From Datnioides undecimradiatus (Eukaryota; Chordata; Actinopteri; Lobotiformes; Datnioididae): a DNA stretch of 64,000 nucleotides. The stretch is from NCBI GenBank assembly GCA_008933995.1, contig WARS01000013.1, positions 11,295,808-11,359,807 of the forward strand, in the 5' to 3' direction. The translations under genes and the position numbers were made by a program. Under the pieces are notes generated by a model that saw only the letters and a program-made list of their open reading frames with translations, was not told the origin of the DNA and ran no database searches. Shown here piece by piece: positions 1 through 13,490 of this stretch; positions within the stretch are counted from its first letter, which is position 1; every line of letters begins with the position of its first letter.

Positions 1-2100
1 CTTACAATGGCCATAGACTGAAATATGACAAGCAGGCACAACTACACACTATTTAATAAGGGGTTTGGCATTAAAACATTTATTTAATCTTCAACAAAAG
101 ATCTTATTTCATAAGATGATCATATAGGTTTTAAAATGTTTTTGTTTATTTTTGTCTAAAGTGTAAAGTAAAAGTGCAGCTTTCCTGTGAACATCTTGTC
201 AGTCTTCCTGTTCTGATGTGTTGGTGCACAAGAGAAAAATTGTGCGTGCCAGACTATGAAATATCTTCAAGATGTGAAATTCTGTCAGCATTTCTTCCTT
301 TTTAACTGTGATTACTTTGTAGATTTAGTAGTGCACTGTGTAACATCAGTAAATCATTATTGCAATCCATTTAAAAATGTAGGCTATATTAACTATAAAA
401 AGAATATAACAATATAAAAAGATTTTATTACCAAAAAGTACTGACAGTGGAAGAAGCAAAAGTAGAAACACTACAGTGTTAAAAAAATCTGTAACAAGTA
501 AAACTCCTGCATTTAAAATCTTTTTTAAATAAAAAATTGACAAACTGACTGGCCTGGATCTTATTTTAATTACTTTATATACTGCAAAGCATAATTTATA
601 GCACTCTGTCATTCTTCTGTGAGATGATTTATATGCCTTATTATTAATATGAATGTGCAAAGTGAGTAGAAACTAAGGTCAAATAAATGTAATGGAGTTA
701 ATAATATTTGCCTATGTGATGTAAAGAAGTACAAATGTAGAATGAAAAAGTAAATGGGGATAAGTAAAGTACCAGTACTTCACACCTGTACTTAAGTGCA
801 TAATCGATCATAAGTCTCAACCATGGGCCTATTTTTACTCTATTTTTCCTAAAGCATCACAACTAAAAACTGAAATGATACCTATAGTTATACAGTTTAG
901 GTTATTCTTGCTGTGTGCCGTCTGCCATTATTTCATTGCCTGTTTTCTGCCTCTCTTTATTGTGTGTCTGATTTTATATTGTTGTTGAACTCTTCTTTCA
1001 CTTTTCCACCTTTGCATTGCTGCAACAGGGAGGCATATCTTTGGTGGTGAAATTGTAATATTTCCACACACCTGTCCACTTTACATGCCTGCAGATAACA
1101 GGAACAATAAAGTTTCTTGATAAAGACTTCCTCATTGACTCATTGATTGATTAAGGGATGCCAGTCAGTCAGAGTGCTGAGGTTCTACTCTGACTTCAAC
1201 CAGTGAAATAGATCTAAAAAAGAAAAGAGATGTTTATTCAGAAGACACAATCTATACAATTTCTTTCTATTTTTCACCTGGCTAAAGTTTTTTGCAGGCA
1301 TGTATTTACTGGTATCATTGTGTCTGATATGAGCTGATATTTATGTCTATGCAGACACTCTAGAGTGTGAAGGTTATGCTCAACAGCACACTATCCAGAC
1401 AAGGTGTTGCTGTTGAGCCTCTGTATTTTATACACAAAAATATTCCCCTTATCTGATGGCGGTGTTGTGTTTTAATTCAAACCACTAGTCCTCCTCCCCT
1501 CTGCCTGTTTACTGTGTAAATTCAGGTGCATTTAAAGTTTGCTCAGCCTAATTACAGGAAGAGACGGTGCATTGGTCCACAGATGCACCTATGATTTGTG
1601 CATACTCCCAAAGAGACTAAATCAAACTAGACCTGGTTGCATGTGCACTTGAAGGGGTCCTTAATGGTTTATTATTAAGAGCCACTATATAATGAACCAT
1701 CTGTTATTTACTGTAAGCTGTATCTTATCATCTTAACAATGGGCAATGTGTTATTACTAGATTAAACATAATCCATTAATAAGAACAATTTCTGGGATGC
1801 TAGGCAGGTTTTAACAATATATTATAAACGTTGACAAACTCCTGATAGAAGTTGATTTCATTTCATTTGAGATATTTTGCAGTCCTTTTTCTGTAAGTAA
1901 ATGACCAACTTGGCAACCCAAAAGTTGTTTTCAAATATAGCTTTAGTAAATAAATTTTAAAAGTTCATAAATTAATTGGCCTCCCAAGAAAACTCTGAAG
2001 CACAACTCATCTAAACGACTGTTTTGTTAAAACGTTTAAGACCTGTTAGCCAATTCAGGCGAGTGATATACTTGCCTCGCCTGTTCTGTCACATGGGGCA
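1..2100. other. Intergenic AT-rich sequence upstream of suox
   Basis: No open reading frame with recognisable protein content or bordering splice sites was seen on either strand. An AATAAA hexamer near 1108 sits in a T/A-rich context and could be the polyadenylation signal of a plus-strand gene lying left of the window, but no coding exon is visible to support this. The rest is unremarkable AT-rich spacer. Confidence 0.5.
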
Positions 2101-2159
2101 GAGATAATTACTGCTCAAAGTTAGTTGTCTTGAACGCAACCCAGTCAGTGTTTGTGTAG

Positions 2160-2245
2160 CGTTGCAGAGCCGTGAGCAGCGCAGTGGGATCGGTTGTAAG
2201 TCGTGGACAGCATCTGAGTATAAGCAGGCGCCTGCCACAACAGAC
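2160..2245 (+). promoter_or_regulatory. suox: Probable untranslated first exon and promoter region of suox
   Basis: The coding part of suox starts in an exon whose acceptor (cttcccag, ending near 4432) lies 12 bases before the ATG, so an upstream noncoding exon is required. The best candidate donor is CAGAC followed by GTGAGT, with the exon ending at 2245, in the most GC-rich stretch of this spacer. The exon start is not defined by sequence. Another donor-like site (GACG followed by GTAATG near 2446) is an alternative. Between this exon and 4432 nothing else was recognised. Confidence 0.3.
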
Positions 2246-4444
2246 GTGAGTTGTCTCTGTTTGTCTGGGTAAAGCAACAGAAAATCACAGTAATGTTACT
2301 TAATGTAGCACATTTACATGAGTGGGTGAAGTCAGGACCGGGAGGTTGTCAGTAGCTAACTCGAGTGTTAGCTTTTAGCCAGGAGGATGATGATGGTGGT
2401 GATGATGAAGCGCCACAACGTCAGATTTAAATTTTAGCTCGCGACGGTAATGTTTCAAACGTTAAGGCACGAGGGTTTAACTTTCTGTTATTTACTGTTA
2501 AGTTTGAATCAACCTAGCTTAAGTGTGTTTATTGTAGCGCTGCGTTCGCTGAAGTTTAGCTAATATAATAAAACACATTATGTATGGAATAATGTATATT
2601 TTATTTAACTTTAATGTGTATTTATTTGTCTCTCGCGAGGGTTTCAGGTGATCTGTGGGTGATTTCATGTTAACTTTGCTGCACTGGGGACGTACTGTTT
2701 TCACAGGTTAGAGGATGTGAAGCTGTAAGAACAAACATGTTGCACGTGCACGCCAAAGTGTTTATAGCAAAATATTGGACGTAGGGCAAGTTTATCTGTG
2801 ACAATGATAATAACGTAATTAATCTAATTCGTAAAGCTAATATATTTTGGATTGTAGTTTGTCCAGACATTGGCAGGTGGTGGTCAATAAACCTGTTTTA
2901 AATTCATTTAAATTTAAACAGCACTGCACTGTGTATTGCACGAGTCCGTGAAGTGCACCGCAGATCACATTTAATGAAACATTCAATTCAAATAAACATT
3001 GATGTGACAGCATGAGTCAGATCAGGGGTGCTGCACATCATGGGAAAATCTAAATATTTCAGATCATGTCTTCAAAGCAAACTTGTCTCATTCATGTAGA
3101 CTTAATGTATGGCTTGCCTACCTTTGTATTTAAGTGTTCATTTGTACCGCTAGTGTTATTGATGACTGAAAAATGAGGCTATAAAGAACAGTAGGAGATC
3201 ACCCTCTAACCCCTCTGAGTTTAAGCAGCACTCTGCGGGCTGCTGGCAGGCGTGCTGTCATAGTGAAAGCTGGTTAATGATAACCCAGAATAATCTTCTT
3301 GGCCACTGTTGGTAGTGATAAGACAGGTGTAATTGATTGATAAAGCAGAGCTCCACCACAAGCTATCATGTCACTTATGTGTCACTCGTAATTCGTGCTT
3401 TTTTCCAACCATGCAACTTGCAGTGCATTTTTTTTTTTTTTTACAACATGCTGATTTTTATTTCATTTCCCAGTGAGGGCTTGTGCTTCTCATTTGGGTC
3501 ATATATTCCAGTGAGATATGTGTACTTTATCCTTTAATCACTCACAGATCTCTCCCCATAAACCAGCCCTACCCAAAGATGTTTTATAAATGCTGGAGAC
3601 ATTTTGCTCTTTTCTTAATTCAGGCTTAAGGCCATTATCAAGTCATAAGTTTCAACAGAATTTTCAAATTGTTATGGATTTGTTAAGTGAAGAAGACAAA
3701 ATTCCTGTTATTTCCAATAAACAGTTAATTCTGGTCCAACAGATGAATGTTTACTGTAATTAAATGTTCTTGTGGTTAGAGAGGGGTGAAGTGACCCTCC
3801 TCCTCGTCTCTTGTGTTCACTCCCCTTGAGCTGGTTGGCTCCTTTTGAAGGGTGAAGCAACTCCTGGTTGGTCAGTTCAGTAGGAGTAGAAAGGATTAAA
3901 GGTTCAGTTGGTCATCTTAACAGGAAAACATGTTGGCTGTAAAAAGAGAGCAGGTTGGGTGTGTAGAAGGCTGCATATTAGATCCTCCATAGCCTTCAAA
4001 TAAAAAAATCATGCACTCAGCAGCATGTTTTTACTTTCCCATGCTACACTCACTGTGTCCTAACACATCACTGAGGTTGTCTGGGTTCAGTAGAACTGTG
4101 AAAGGAGTTTGCAAGATAATCTCAACTAATGCAGTATTTATTTCCCCAGTGTTAGACAAACTACGGCAGGTATGTGAGCTTCAATAGGAGTCAGTGGTTG
4201 CAGATGTTTGGAAGCATGACTGCTGCTGTGTGCAGCCTTTAACTTTCCGCCATAGGCAACACAGTATTATGTCCATTTGCAGTCTTCTTGGCAAAAGAAA
4301 GAAGCAATCATTTTGAATGCCACAGATTGTATTTCACTGTGGGGGTAAGTTTTATATTTAATATTAAGGGAACTTAAGTAATTTACAAGATGTAAATGTG
4401 TTGTTTCAATGTGAGATTTGGTTGCTTCCCAGGACGTCAGTGCA

Positions 4445-7400
4445 ATGCTGCTTCTCAGACGCTGCCACAGCCTGACTCGATTTGGCCCTCTCAACACTCA
4501 AAGGTAAAATGCTGTAATAACTGGCCGTTTGCCTACCACTGGCAGAGTAGTTAAGGTTTGTTCAGTCTGAGCTCCACCCTGTCAGATATCTCAGTAAAAT
4601 TCAGTAAACAACTCAAGCACTGTTTGAGAAACTTGTTTGTCTAAAATGTTTTAGTTATATTTTTGTGAACCCCGCAACTTGACTAGGGCCGTTTATCCCC
4701 TTATTATCTTTCACACATTATGTTTTATATAATGTGAATACATCCTGAACACACATTGAAAACACATTGAGACCTAATAAACCTTCCTATTATGTGTCTA
4801 AAAGTTACTTTTAGATTTTTTTCATTTCTCAGGCATCATTTTGCACCTGCTGTTGCATCGTGTGCAGTTCGTCTGTGGAGTAGCAGTAGCAGTGAGGACC
4901 AGAGATCGTACCAGCGTGCTCACGGTCCCAGCTGGAAACATGCCCTGGCAGGACTGCTGGCTGGTACCGGGGCTATACTGGCCTATGGCCTCCACCACCA
5001 AAAGGTTAGTGACAGGAAGAATCTATAAAGACTGATGGTGTTTCATTTGCTTTTGTTATACCAAGGCTCAATATGTCAATTAAATATGTTTATTTAACTG
5101 ACAACAACAACAATCTGAAGACATGATGCTGATGGTGTTGTGCAGGACATTTTGTATAAACAAACGTCTGTTATATTCCAGCTCTTGCCGAACATATTCA
5201 AACATTGCTGATTAAACCATTGCCGGATATACCATAGTATATAAATGAGTATTGCATAATATAATGACTTGGTTTGACATTGTGTTTTACATCAGCCAGC
5301 CAAGATTTGTTGGTAAGCAATGTCATTACCAGAAGGGGGAGACAAACAAAAGTCTGTCCTGTCCGTACTGTAGCTTTAAGAACACAATAAGCAATAGATT
5401 CATTTAGAAGAAACAAGTTGCAGCCTAACAACAAACTAGCTTCACTCCTTCGCCTGATTCTTTTGCATAATTTTAAAATTTTTTATATCTTAAAGTGTTT
5501 ACTAACTTTCAGTTTAGGAAAAGGATAACTGTCTTGTTCCTTCTCGGCCATTCCCTTTTATGCTCTTTTGTTATTTAGAGTGAGAGCAGTAACTTGTTTG
5601 CAGTGTCAGCGCATTGTGTAAATTTTTCCCTCCCACATCTTGTGTGACTCAACATGCATACACATCTTGAACTTAGCCTGATGCTTTATCCCTTCAAAGA
5701 AAAGAATTAAGGAAGTTGTGACTACAGAGATTTAAGAATGGATTATGACATATTCGCTGCAAACTGCTGACTACAAATGCCAAAATGTTTTGGCAGCAAC
5801 CCTTCCATCTTTGTTTTGTATTATAAAGTGTGTTTTAAATATCAAATTTCATCTGTGAAATCTGGCACCTCTCAAAATGATAGACAATTTAATCAATTCA
5901 AGGGAAAAACTCGCATTATAAATGATGTTTACAGATCCTTCAAGCTTTTAGTGTATACAATGAGAAAACATTAACTAGAAAAAAGCAGCACAGCTGTAGC
6001 TCTCCTGTTCTTGTGAATAATTAACACAGTGATGATTCAAAATGTCTGTTTCAAGACTTTGCAGCTGCTTTTATAGTAGTAATAACTAGTTGTGGAGTAG
6101 GAGCAGTGATAGTGCCTCTGGTGTATGTCTGAATCACGCGTGTCTCTTTTGTTTTGTTTTGTGTCTCTAAATTCTAATAAATAATGAGAAAATTTAAGAA
6201 AGGTTCAAAAACATCCTCAACAGCTCAGCAAAGATTGCAGCAGCTTGACATAAAAAAGCCACCTGTGTTGCCCAACATGTGTTGTTTTACAATTAAGGCT
6301 GAGGCCTTTCACCACAGGTAGGCAGTAGGGGCTGGTGTAAAAGCTGGAAGCTGTGTTTGAGTGTTACATTCTCTCCCTGAAAGCAGTAGCATTAATAATG
6401 TAAGCAGCATTGAGTTTTACCACTCAACAGTCAGTTTCTAAAATGTCTATCTTATGTAACATTAAAGCATTTGCAGTGTGTGTATCCCATCCAGAGACCG
6501 GTGAGATAACAGGGAGAGGCGACATATTTGTAACATACCCACATCAGGATCAACATACTCTATGCCTATTGGTATGGGCATGTGCAAACAGGGGGCAACA
6601 CATGCTGCCACTGCTGTAACAGCCAACTAACCACTGTAAGATTAGAGACCTAATACACACATAATTACAGTTACAAAGTGATTACAAAAGAATCTGAATT
6701 AGCTTTCAGGCACAGTTGTGCTCAGCTTTATGTATTTTTACAGCATAATTGTTGGTAATATAATGTAATGTAAATATCTATCTTCCAGACTGAACTACTT
6801 GTTTCCAGTTTTCTGCACTCTTATTGTCCTACGTGATGGATGACAAAGCAGTTGTCTTCTCTCTTGTCTTCGGTGCAGGCTGAGCATGCAGACCCCATTA
6901 GAGTACAGGCCGTAGAGAAGCCCTCAGCTCTTCCCATCTTCACCCAGGAAGAGGTCTCCAGTCACTGCACTCTGGAAGATGGCGTTTGGGTCACCTACAA
7001 AGGTGGAGTCTATGACATCACTGCGTTTGTGGCCATGCATCCTGGTGGGGATAAAATCTTGTTGGCAGCAGGTGGAGACCTTGAACCATTTTGGGCACTG
7101 TATGCTGTGCACAACCAGGAACATGTGCTGGAAATCCTCTCAGAATACAAGGTGGGCTGACTAAATGACAGCACTAAGGGTGAAATTTGTTTTGTGTCTG
7201 GCTAAAAAATTGGTTCAAACCAAAATCTGAAAAAAAAACAAGCCATATAATCGTCCTTTAAAACCATCAATCAGATCAAAAAATAAAATGTCTACTGACA
7301 ACAAGTGCTATAAGCCTGTTAATAACTATGTTACTGTGTACTGACACAGAAACAAAAGACTTACTATGAAACCAGTGAACTTTGTTAACCTTGGGGAGAA

Positions 7401-9245
7401 AAACAGGGTTTCAGAAGACTTTTACTCAGTGGAAAACATTCCATCAAACAGGGCGTTCAACAGCAAACTGAGACAAGAATTGGCAGCGAGCACAAAACAC
7501 TTTATCCAATGTTTGTAAGCCTATGTGTATACATTTAAGTTACAACTCTGGCTGGAAAATTAAAAAAGAGAGTAGAACAGAAAACCTCCAAGCTACTTGT
7601 ATGTATTCCACCGGTGGACCTGGTTTCAGCCATGTCTCTGGCATCTTTTTATTGCAGAAAAGTGTGTCTTTGAAAAAAGAAACAGCGTTTAGTGTGAATA
7701 CACAGCTGCTGTATAACAGAGAATGTCAGTTCTATTCATCCATAGTTGAACTTGAACCTAAATTAACTTTTTTATTTTGTTACTTGATTACTGAAGACTC
7801 GTATAAGGCCAAATACTAAGTGGTCAGTGAGAAATATGCTTTTCTGATGTTTTTCCTGGTGTCATTTCCTTATAAACAAACACAGTTCATTGTCCTCCTG
7901 AGCCTTTGATCTGTGTTTAAGGTTGTGCATGATGATTAGAAAGTTCAGCATTAAATATGCATCACCTTGGGGCATTTAGTCCAGCGTGTATTAATAAAAC
8001 CTTTGTGTCCGTGATTAATACAAGGTTGGCGAGCTGAGTGCAGATGACCTGAAGAAGCAGACTGTTCAGTCATCTGATCCCTACTCCACTGACCCTAAGC
8101 GTCACCCAGTCCTGCGTGTCAACAGCCTCAAGCCCTTCAACGCTGAGCCACCTCCTGAAATCCTCACTGACAGCTACATCACCCCGTCCGCTATCTTCTT
8201 CAAAAGAAACCACCTGCCAGTTCCTCAGGTGGACGCAGCTTCTTATCAGCTGCATGTAGAGGGACTACCTGGAGGAGTGCTGACGCTGTCTTTGGAGGAA
8301 TTGAAGACTCGGTTCCCCAAGCACACCATCACCGCCACGCTGCAGTGTGCTGGTAACCGCCGCTCTGAGATGAACAAGGTGAAGCAGGTTAAAGGATTGA
8401 ACTGGGGCATTGCTGCGATCAGTAATGCTACATGGAGCGGTGCAAGGCTCAGGGATGTGCTGCTGGCTGCTGGTTATGGGCCAGAGGTGGCCAAGTGGGC
8501 TCGCCATGTTCAGTTTGAAGGACTGGACAAAGACGTGACCGGGACTACCTACGGTGCCTCCATCCCTTTAAACAAGGCCGTAAGTGAGGAAGGTGATGTG
8601 CTGCTGGCTTATGAGATGAACGGAGAGGAACTCCCTGCTGACCATGGCTATCCGGTCCGGGTTGTGGTTCCAGGCACTGTGGGTGCACGTAATGTTAAAT
8701 GGCTGGGGAAGATTATTGTGAGCGCAGAGGAGAGCAGCAGTCACTGGCAGCAGAATGACTACAAGGGGTTCTCTCCTGGGACGGACTGGGACACAGTGGA
8801 CTTCAAGTCTGCTCCAGCCATCCAAGAGCTGCCCATTCAGTCTGCTATCACCACACCGTCAGATGGTGCTGTGGTGGATCGCAGAGCTGAGGAGGTGACT
8901 GTGAAGGGTTATGCCTGGAGTGGTGGGGGCAGAGAGGTGGTACGTGTAGATGTCTCTCTAGATGGAGGAAAGACGTGGCAGGTAGCCCAGTTGAAGAGCA
9001 GCGACAAGGGACAAGCACCCAAACCATCGCCTCCACCTGGACAGGCTTGGGCCTGGAAGCTGTGGGAGGTAACGGCCCCTCTTCCTCCTGAGGCTCAGGA
9101 GCTGGAGATAGTTTGCAAGGCAGTTGACAACAGTTACAACATGCAGCCGGACACAGTTCCACCCATATGGAACTTGAGGGGCGTGCTGAGCAACGCCTGG
9201 CACAGAGTGAAGGTGAAGATCAGAGAGGATGAGAGCGAGGAATAG
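4445..9245 (+). CDS. suox: Sulfite oxidase, mitochondrial
   Basis: This molybdenum-heme enzyme of the mitochondrial intermembrane space oxidises sulfite to sulfate at the end of cysteine catabolism and passes electrons to cytochrome c. Four coding exons splice in frame: 4445-4503, 4833-5004, 6879-7151 and 8025-9245, giving 574 residues (human about 545). The N-terminus is Arg-rich ([13 protein letters not shown]) like a mitochondrial presequence. It is followed by a hydrophobic stretch ([16 protein letters not shown]) that probably sorts the protein to the intermembrane space. Exon 3 is a cytochrome b5 domain with HPGG at about residues 131-134; the likely heme ligands are His131 and His155 (in LYAVHNQ). 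The final 406-residue exon holds the Mo-pterin domain, with the expected molybdenum-ligand cysteine at about 276 in [11 protein letters not shown], and the C-terminal dimerisation domain ([13 protein letters not shown]). Introns 2 and 3 (5005-6878, 7152-8024) show nothing recognisable. Identity is secure. Confidence 0.97.
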
Positions 9246-10420
9246 ACTTGGTTATTTGAGCCACATTCACAATCCCAAATATTCACAGCCTCATCAGAGA
9301 GTGGACATCATTTTAAATCTGTCACTCAGAGCAACAAGTGAACACTTTTATAGAGACAGAACAACGAATACAACACAACCAGGAACTGTTTAAACAATTG
9401 TGTTGCCTATGAGATCTGACTGCTTTTTAGCACTGCATATTTAGAATAAAAGGAAAGACTGTGAGACCAAACCAAAATATGTCCAGTTTTATCTAGTGGC
9501 CATTGACTCACACTTTGGTCTTAAATACGGATATGTGATTCAGTTAATTCTCTAAAGAGAATTATTTTTGTTAATAGTATTGACCCTGCTGAACGCACAG
9601 TATATAAAAAGAGTTGAGTTACTCATCCTGCATCAGAATTTAAAAACCAAATGTTAAGAAACATTATGGACTCTAATTGAAATGTAAGGCAGTAATGAGT
9701 TTATATTACTTTTAATGAAGGCTTCTTGACTTGCATGTTCACTTTAGTTGAACAGAGAATAACTGGATCTTGCTGAGACTGGAATCAACATAGAGGTTTA
9801 TCTGCAGATGTGGATTTGCTGATTAATCACCTTTCATGAGTGAGAAGATAACTTTTCTGTGTGAGCAGCTTAAAAAGAAAATGATTAGGTGTTTGTGGAT
9901 CAAATCATTAGTGCTCATTTTTAGTCTGCTAATCAGTGGTGAGCTTTCACCCTCTGTCCTCTCACTGTGTCAAAGGTGGTATGAAGTACCACTGTGGAGA
10001 TTTAGCCAAAGTTAGCTGTGTTTTTGCCGCTGCACTACACACTGCAGATGTGCAGGCACCTCTTGAGCACAGTTTTGACCTGATGTATGCCCGGCGTCTC
10101 TGAGCTCTGGCGTACAGGTGGAGGGAGAATTTAGAGAAAGGTGGTGAGAATTGAGTGGTGACTCAGTGAGACGGAGCATATAATCCATATTAATTTAAAG
10201 ATCTTCCCCTTTTTATAACTTTTTGATAGAGCTGGAATAAGTGCACAGCATGTCCAAGTCAGGGTTATGAATATGGAAATATTCAGTAATATATGTTAAC
10301 ATTCGAATCTGTCGAGTTGCTGAATTTCTGTCATGCAGCCCTGCTTTCAGCACTGGTCTGCACTTTGTGTTTTGTGTAAAATGTACATTATCGTTGAAGA
10401 TGATGAATAAAGAGCTCTAA
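9246..10420 (+). other. suox: suox 3' untranslated region with polyadenylation signals
   Basis: Noncoding sequence follows the suox stop codon. Two AATAAA hexamers on the plus strand, at 9445-9450 and 10406-10411, are candidate polyadenylation signals. The second lies in TGATGAATAAAGAGC and would give a 1.17 kb 3' UTR. Which one is used cannot be told from sequence. Confidence 0.45.
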
Positions 10421-11649
10421 TTTTACACTGAAAAACTTGTGCTGATTCAGTTCCTGAATTGAGAAATAAACATTTTCTATTTTTATTTAAAGAAATGTGC
10501 TTTAAAGAAGTGACATTACAATGCAGTGCTCATATTTTTCCACACATGAGTTTGTGTTAAGTTGATATCAAGTCAGCTGGAGATGCTGGCTACTAGTTTT
10601 TATAGTTAATGCAAGTCAATGTTCATCACAGATTCTTTTTCTTCAATGATCATCCTGTTTAGGAGAAAATAGTATCAAAGATTTCACTAACTGTAAAACT
10701 ACAGTAACATGTCTTTTATATCAATGTATTCATATTTTTTTATTTATATATAATTATCCCCCCCACCCCCCAGTTTGGCCTCAGCACAGCATAGTTGATT
10801 CAGGTTGTAAAATGTGTCTCAAGATTTCCAGATATCCTCTCCTACTCCTTCTACTCTGTGGTTCCCAAGTGTGGTAACAGAGGAAACAGGATATGAAGTG
10901 ACTCACACAGCGTCCTGAAAAGAAGATGTTGCAGCTGGCAGGAAAGTGAACAATAGGAAAGAAAGGAGGACAAGTTGATGTAAAAGATGAGATGTCATGT
11001 CAAGACAGAAAATGACTGAATGCAGAGCAGAAAACAATTAAAATGTGATAAAATAGACTGCCATGAGTCCAAACCTACACTTATTTATCCTACAAGTCAC
11101 AGCCCATAATTCAAATTTTCTAAACATATGAACTCAACGTCATGATGGTGTCATGCTGATGAATGACCTGACCTTTTTCCCTGAATAGGATTAAACGTGC
11201 TCTTACATGTTATCTCTTAGGTAAATACATTGTTCTATATTGTAAAAACCAGATATATTCCAGGAGTTTTCCATGCATGAGGAACACCCTGGGACTCATT
11301 TGTGTATTAGTATGTTGAGGCCACTGACCCAGTATGGAAGTTGTTTGGTAATCATGTTTGCTGTAAATGTTTCATTCTGATCTGTCTCTGAGTCACAAAT
11401 GACTAAAAGTGTGGTAAGCAGAATTGCTTCGAAGAGCTAAAGAAACACATTTTTATGGTTCTCCAGTTGACCGGGGCTGTGAGAACTGATGTATTCTGTT
11501 GACTTCAGACTCGACTCTGCTATGAGTATGTGCGTAGTGTGTGTGACCATACACTCCTCACAAAGTCTGGCAAAATTGCAGAGAGCAAAGGGAAACAAAG
11601 TCAGCAAAAGCAGTAACATATGTCATCATTATCCAAAATAGTCTACCAG
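10421..11649. other. Spacer between suox and the inverted-repeat transposon
   Basis: AT-rich intergenic sequence with a short C-rich homopolymer tract near 10756-10772. No gene, RNA gene or recognisable repeat was seen. Confidence 0.4.
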
Positions 11650-11651
11650 TA

Positions 11652-12007
11652 CTACTCGGAAAAATTAGAATATCGTGTAAAAGTTGTTTTATTCAGGCAA
11701 TCCAACATCAAAGGTGAAACCAATACATTTTATAGACTCATTACATGCAAAGTGAGATGTCTCAAGCATTTTTTGTTGTAATTTTGCTGATTATGATTTA
11801 CAGCTTATTAAAACCTCAAACCCAAAAACTCAGAAAATTAGAATACTGTGAAAAGCTTCAGTATTGTAGGCTCAAAGAGTCACACACTAATCAGGTAAGT
11901 AATCCAAAACACCTGCAAAAGGGTCCTGAGCCTTTAAAAAGTCACCTTTAAAAGTTGAGTTACAGAAATGCATGCACTTTTTCAGGATATTCTAATTTTC
12001 CGAGTAG
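11652..12007. mobile_element. Non-autonomous DNA transposon (MITE-like), 356 bp
   Basis: The element begins CTACTCGGAAAAATTAGAAT and ends with the near-perfect inverted complement ATTCTAATTTTCCGAGTAG. The terminal inverted repeats are about 23-24 bp and differ by one A. A TA dinucleotide flanks both ends (11650-11651 and 12008-12009), consistent with a TA target-site duplication. A third, diverged copy of the terminal motif (CAGAAAATTAGAATACTGTG) lies inside at 11831-11850. No transposase is encoded; a 68-codon reading frame across it is fortuitous. The TA duplication suggests a Tc1/mariner-like or ISL2EU-like mobiliser, but the superfamily is not assigned. Confidence 0.8.
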
Positions 12008-12961
12008 TATACTGTAATCCTGCTCCTACATGTTCCTTCTTTCTGTTCCTGTAATAATGATTCTGTCACAACAATGGCAAATACAGTAGATAGGGAGCAG
12101 ATGGAGCTGACAAACAGTTTTACTCCTCTCAAGATCAGCAAACACAGACACTTGTGTCACTTTGGTGGTAAATGCAAACCAGTGCACTAAAGCTTTGGTT
12201 TAGTTTCTCAGTGTGGTAACTTGTGATGCAGTGAGGAATGTGCAGCATGTGGACTGGTTGTTGGAGGACTTTTCTGGAAAAATTATCAAAGGAATATACA
12301 AGAAAAAGCCTAGCCTGTAATTTGTCTGCACAAATAATTCTTAGTTTAATGCTTAATCTAAAAAAAACCTACTGTAGCTTAGATTCTGTGATACAAAGAC
12401 AAACCTTTAGTGTTGGTGTGTTTAGGTCTGTAATTTACTTTTCAGCTGCACAGAGCCAATCATCCATCATGCACTCACACCTTGAAACCTGTTTTGTCGG
12501 TGAATGCTACTGTAACATATATGGACTGCACATTGTAGCCACAACACTATGCTGTGATCCTAAGTTTAGTAAAGATACTATGCAAATGTCTTAATAAAGC
12601 TTCCAGTCTTCACAGTCAGTCTGATAATGTCATTGGAACATATCTAACTTTAACCATCCAGAACATAATAAAAATAAATTCTGCAAACAAGGTTTGTATA
12701 AAATCTAGACAACAGCAAACTGCTGTAAATTTATCACAAAGATCACAATGCTGGTGTGCACAGATGAACTGAAAAGAGCAGGAATTAGATTTGTCTGAAC
12801 AGAAATAGTAACAAAAGGTTCCAGTGTATTTGTCAGTGATAAATTCATGTAAGCTCTTCCAAATTTGGACAGAATGCATCAGAAGTCATTTGTGGGAGTT
12901 TTTCGGCTTTAATTATTTGGGGAAAATACACCATATATTGTGACCATATAATTATATATAT

Positions 12962-13490
12962 ATTCAATTCAATTTTATTTATATAGAGTCATATAGGAAT
13001 CACAACCTAGGTCATCTCAGGGCACTTTACAAACAGAGCAGGTTTAGACCACACTCATCATTATTAATTACAGCCAACAGTTTCACCATGAGCAAGCCCT
13101 TGGCAACAGTGGTGAGGAAAAAACTTTTTTATAACAGGCAGAAACCTTGGGCAGACCATGGCTCTAGGTGGACGGCCATCTGCCTTGACCGGTTTGGGGG
13201 CAAAGAGAGAGAACAAGAGAAAGAACGTGCATCAGCACATTTGTACATAAGGATGGAATGATAAATCAACTGACTGTAATTGCAGGTTTGGTAAAACAAA
13301 AGAATTTTTACTATGGCTACTTCTAACAGTATACTAACAACAACAATAATAATACTAATTATTATTATTATTATAAATTGTAGCAGTGGATAGTGGGTGG
13401 GTCGGTGGAGCCAGGCCACAGATCAAATGTGCAGCTCCAGACTCACAGGTGTAGAGAGAGAGACCAGAGAGAAACAATCACAAGACAAGA
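12962..13490. repeat. Common teleost interspersed repeat
   Basis: The stretch opens with ATTCAATTCAATTTTATTTA and continues through landmarks familiar from many fish genomes: CACTTTACAAACAGAGCAGG, CCATGAGCAAGC, GAGGAAAAAAC, CAGAAACC, and GGCCATCTGCCTTGACCGG followed by a GAGAGAGAACAAGAGAAAG tract. The right end is not sharply defined and an ATT-rich microsatellite (13334-13374) sits within it. I recognise the family from general familiarity and cannot name its superfamily. No intact coding capacity is present. Confidence 0.6.

Noticed and set aside
1020..1140. 3' end of an upstream plus-strand gene suggested by AATAAA near 1108
   Set aside because: There is no coding exon or stop codon upstream in the window to support it; kept only as a remark.
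11745..11951. 68-codon plus-strand frame
   Set aside because: It lies wholly inside the inverted-repeat transposon and has no transposase features.
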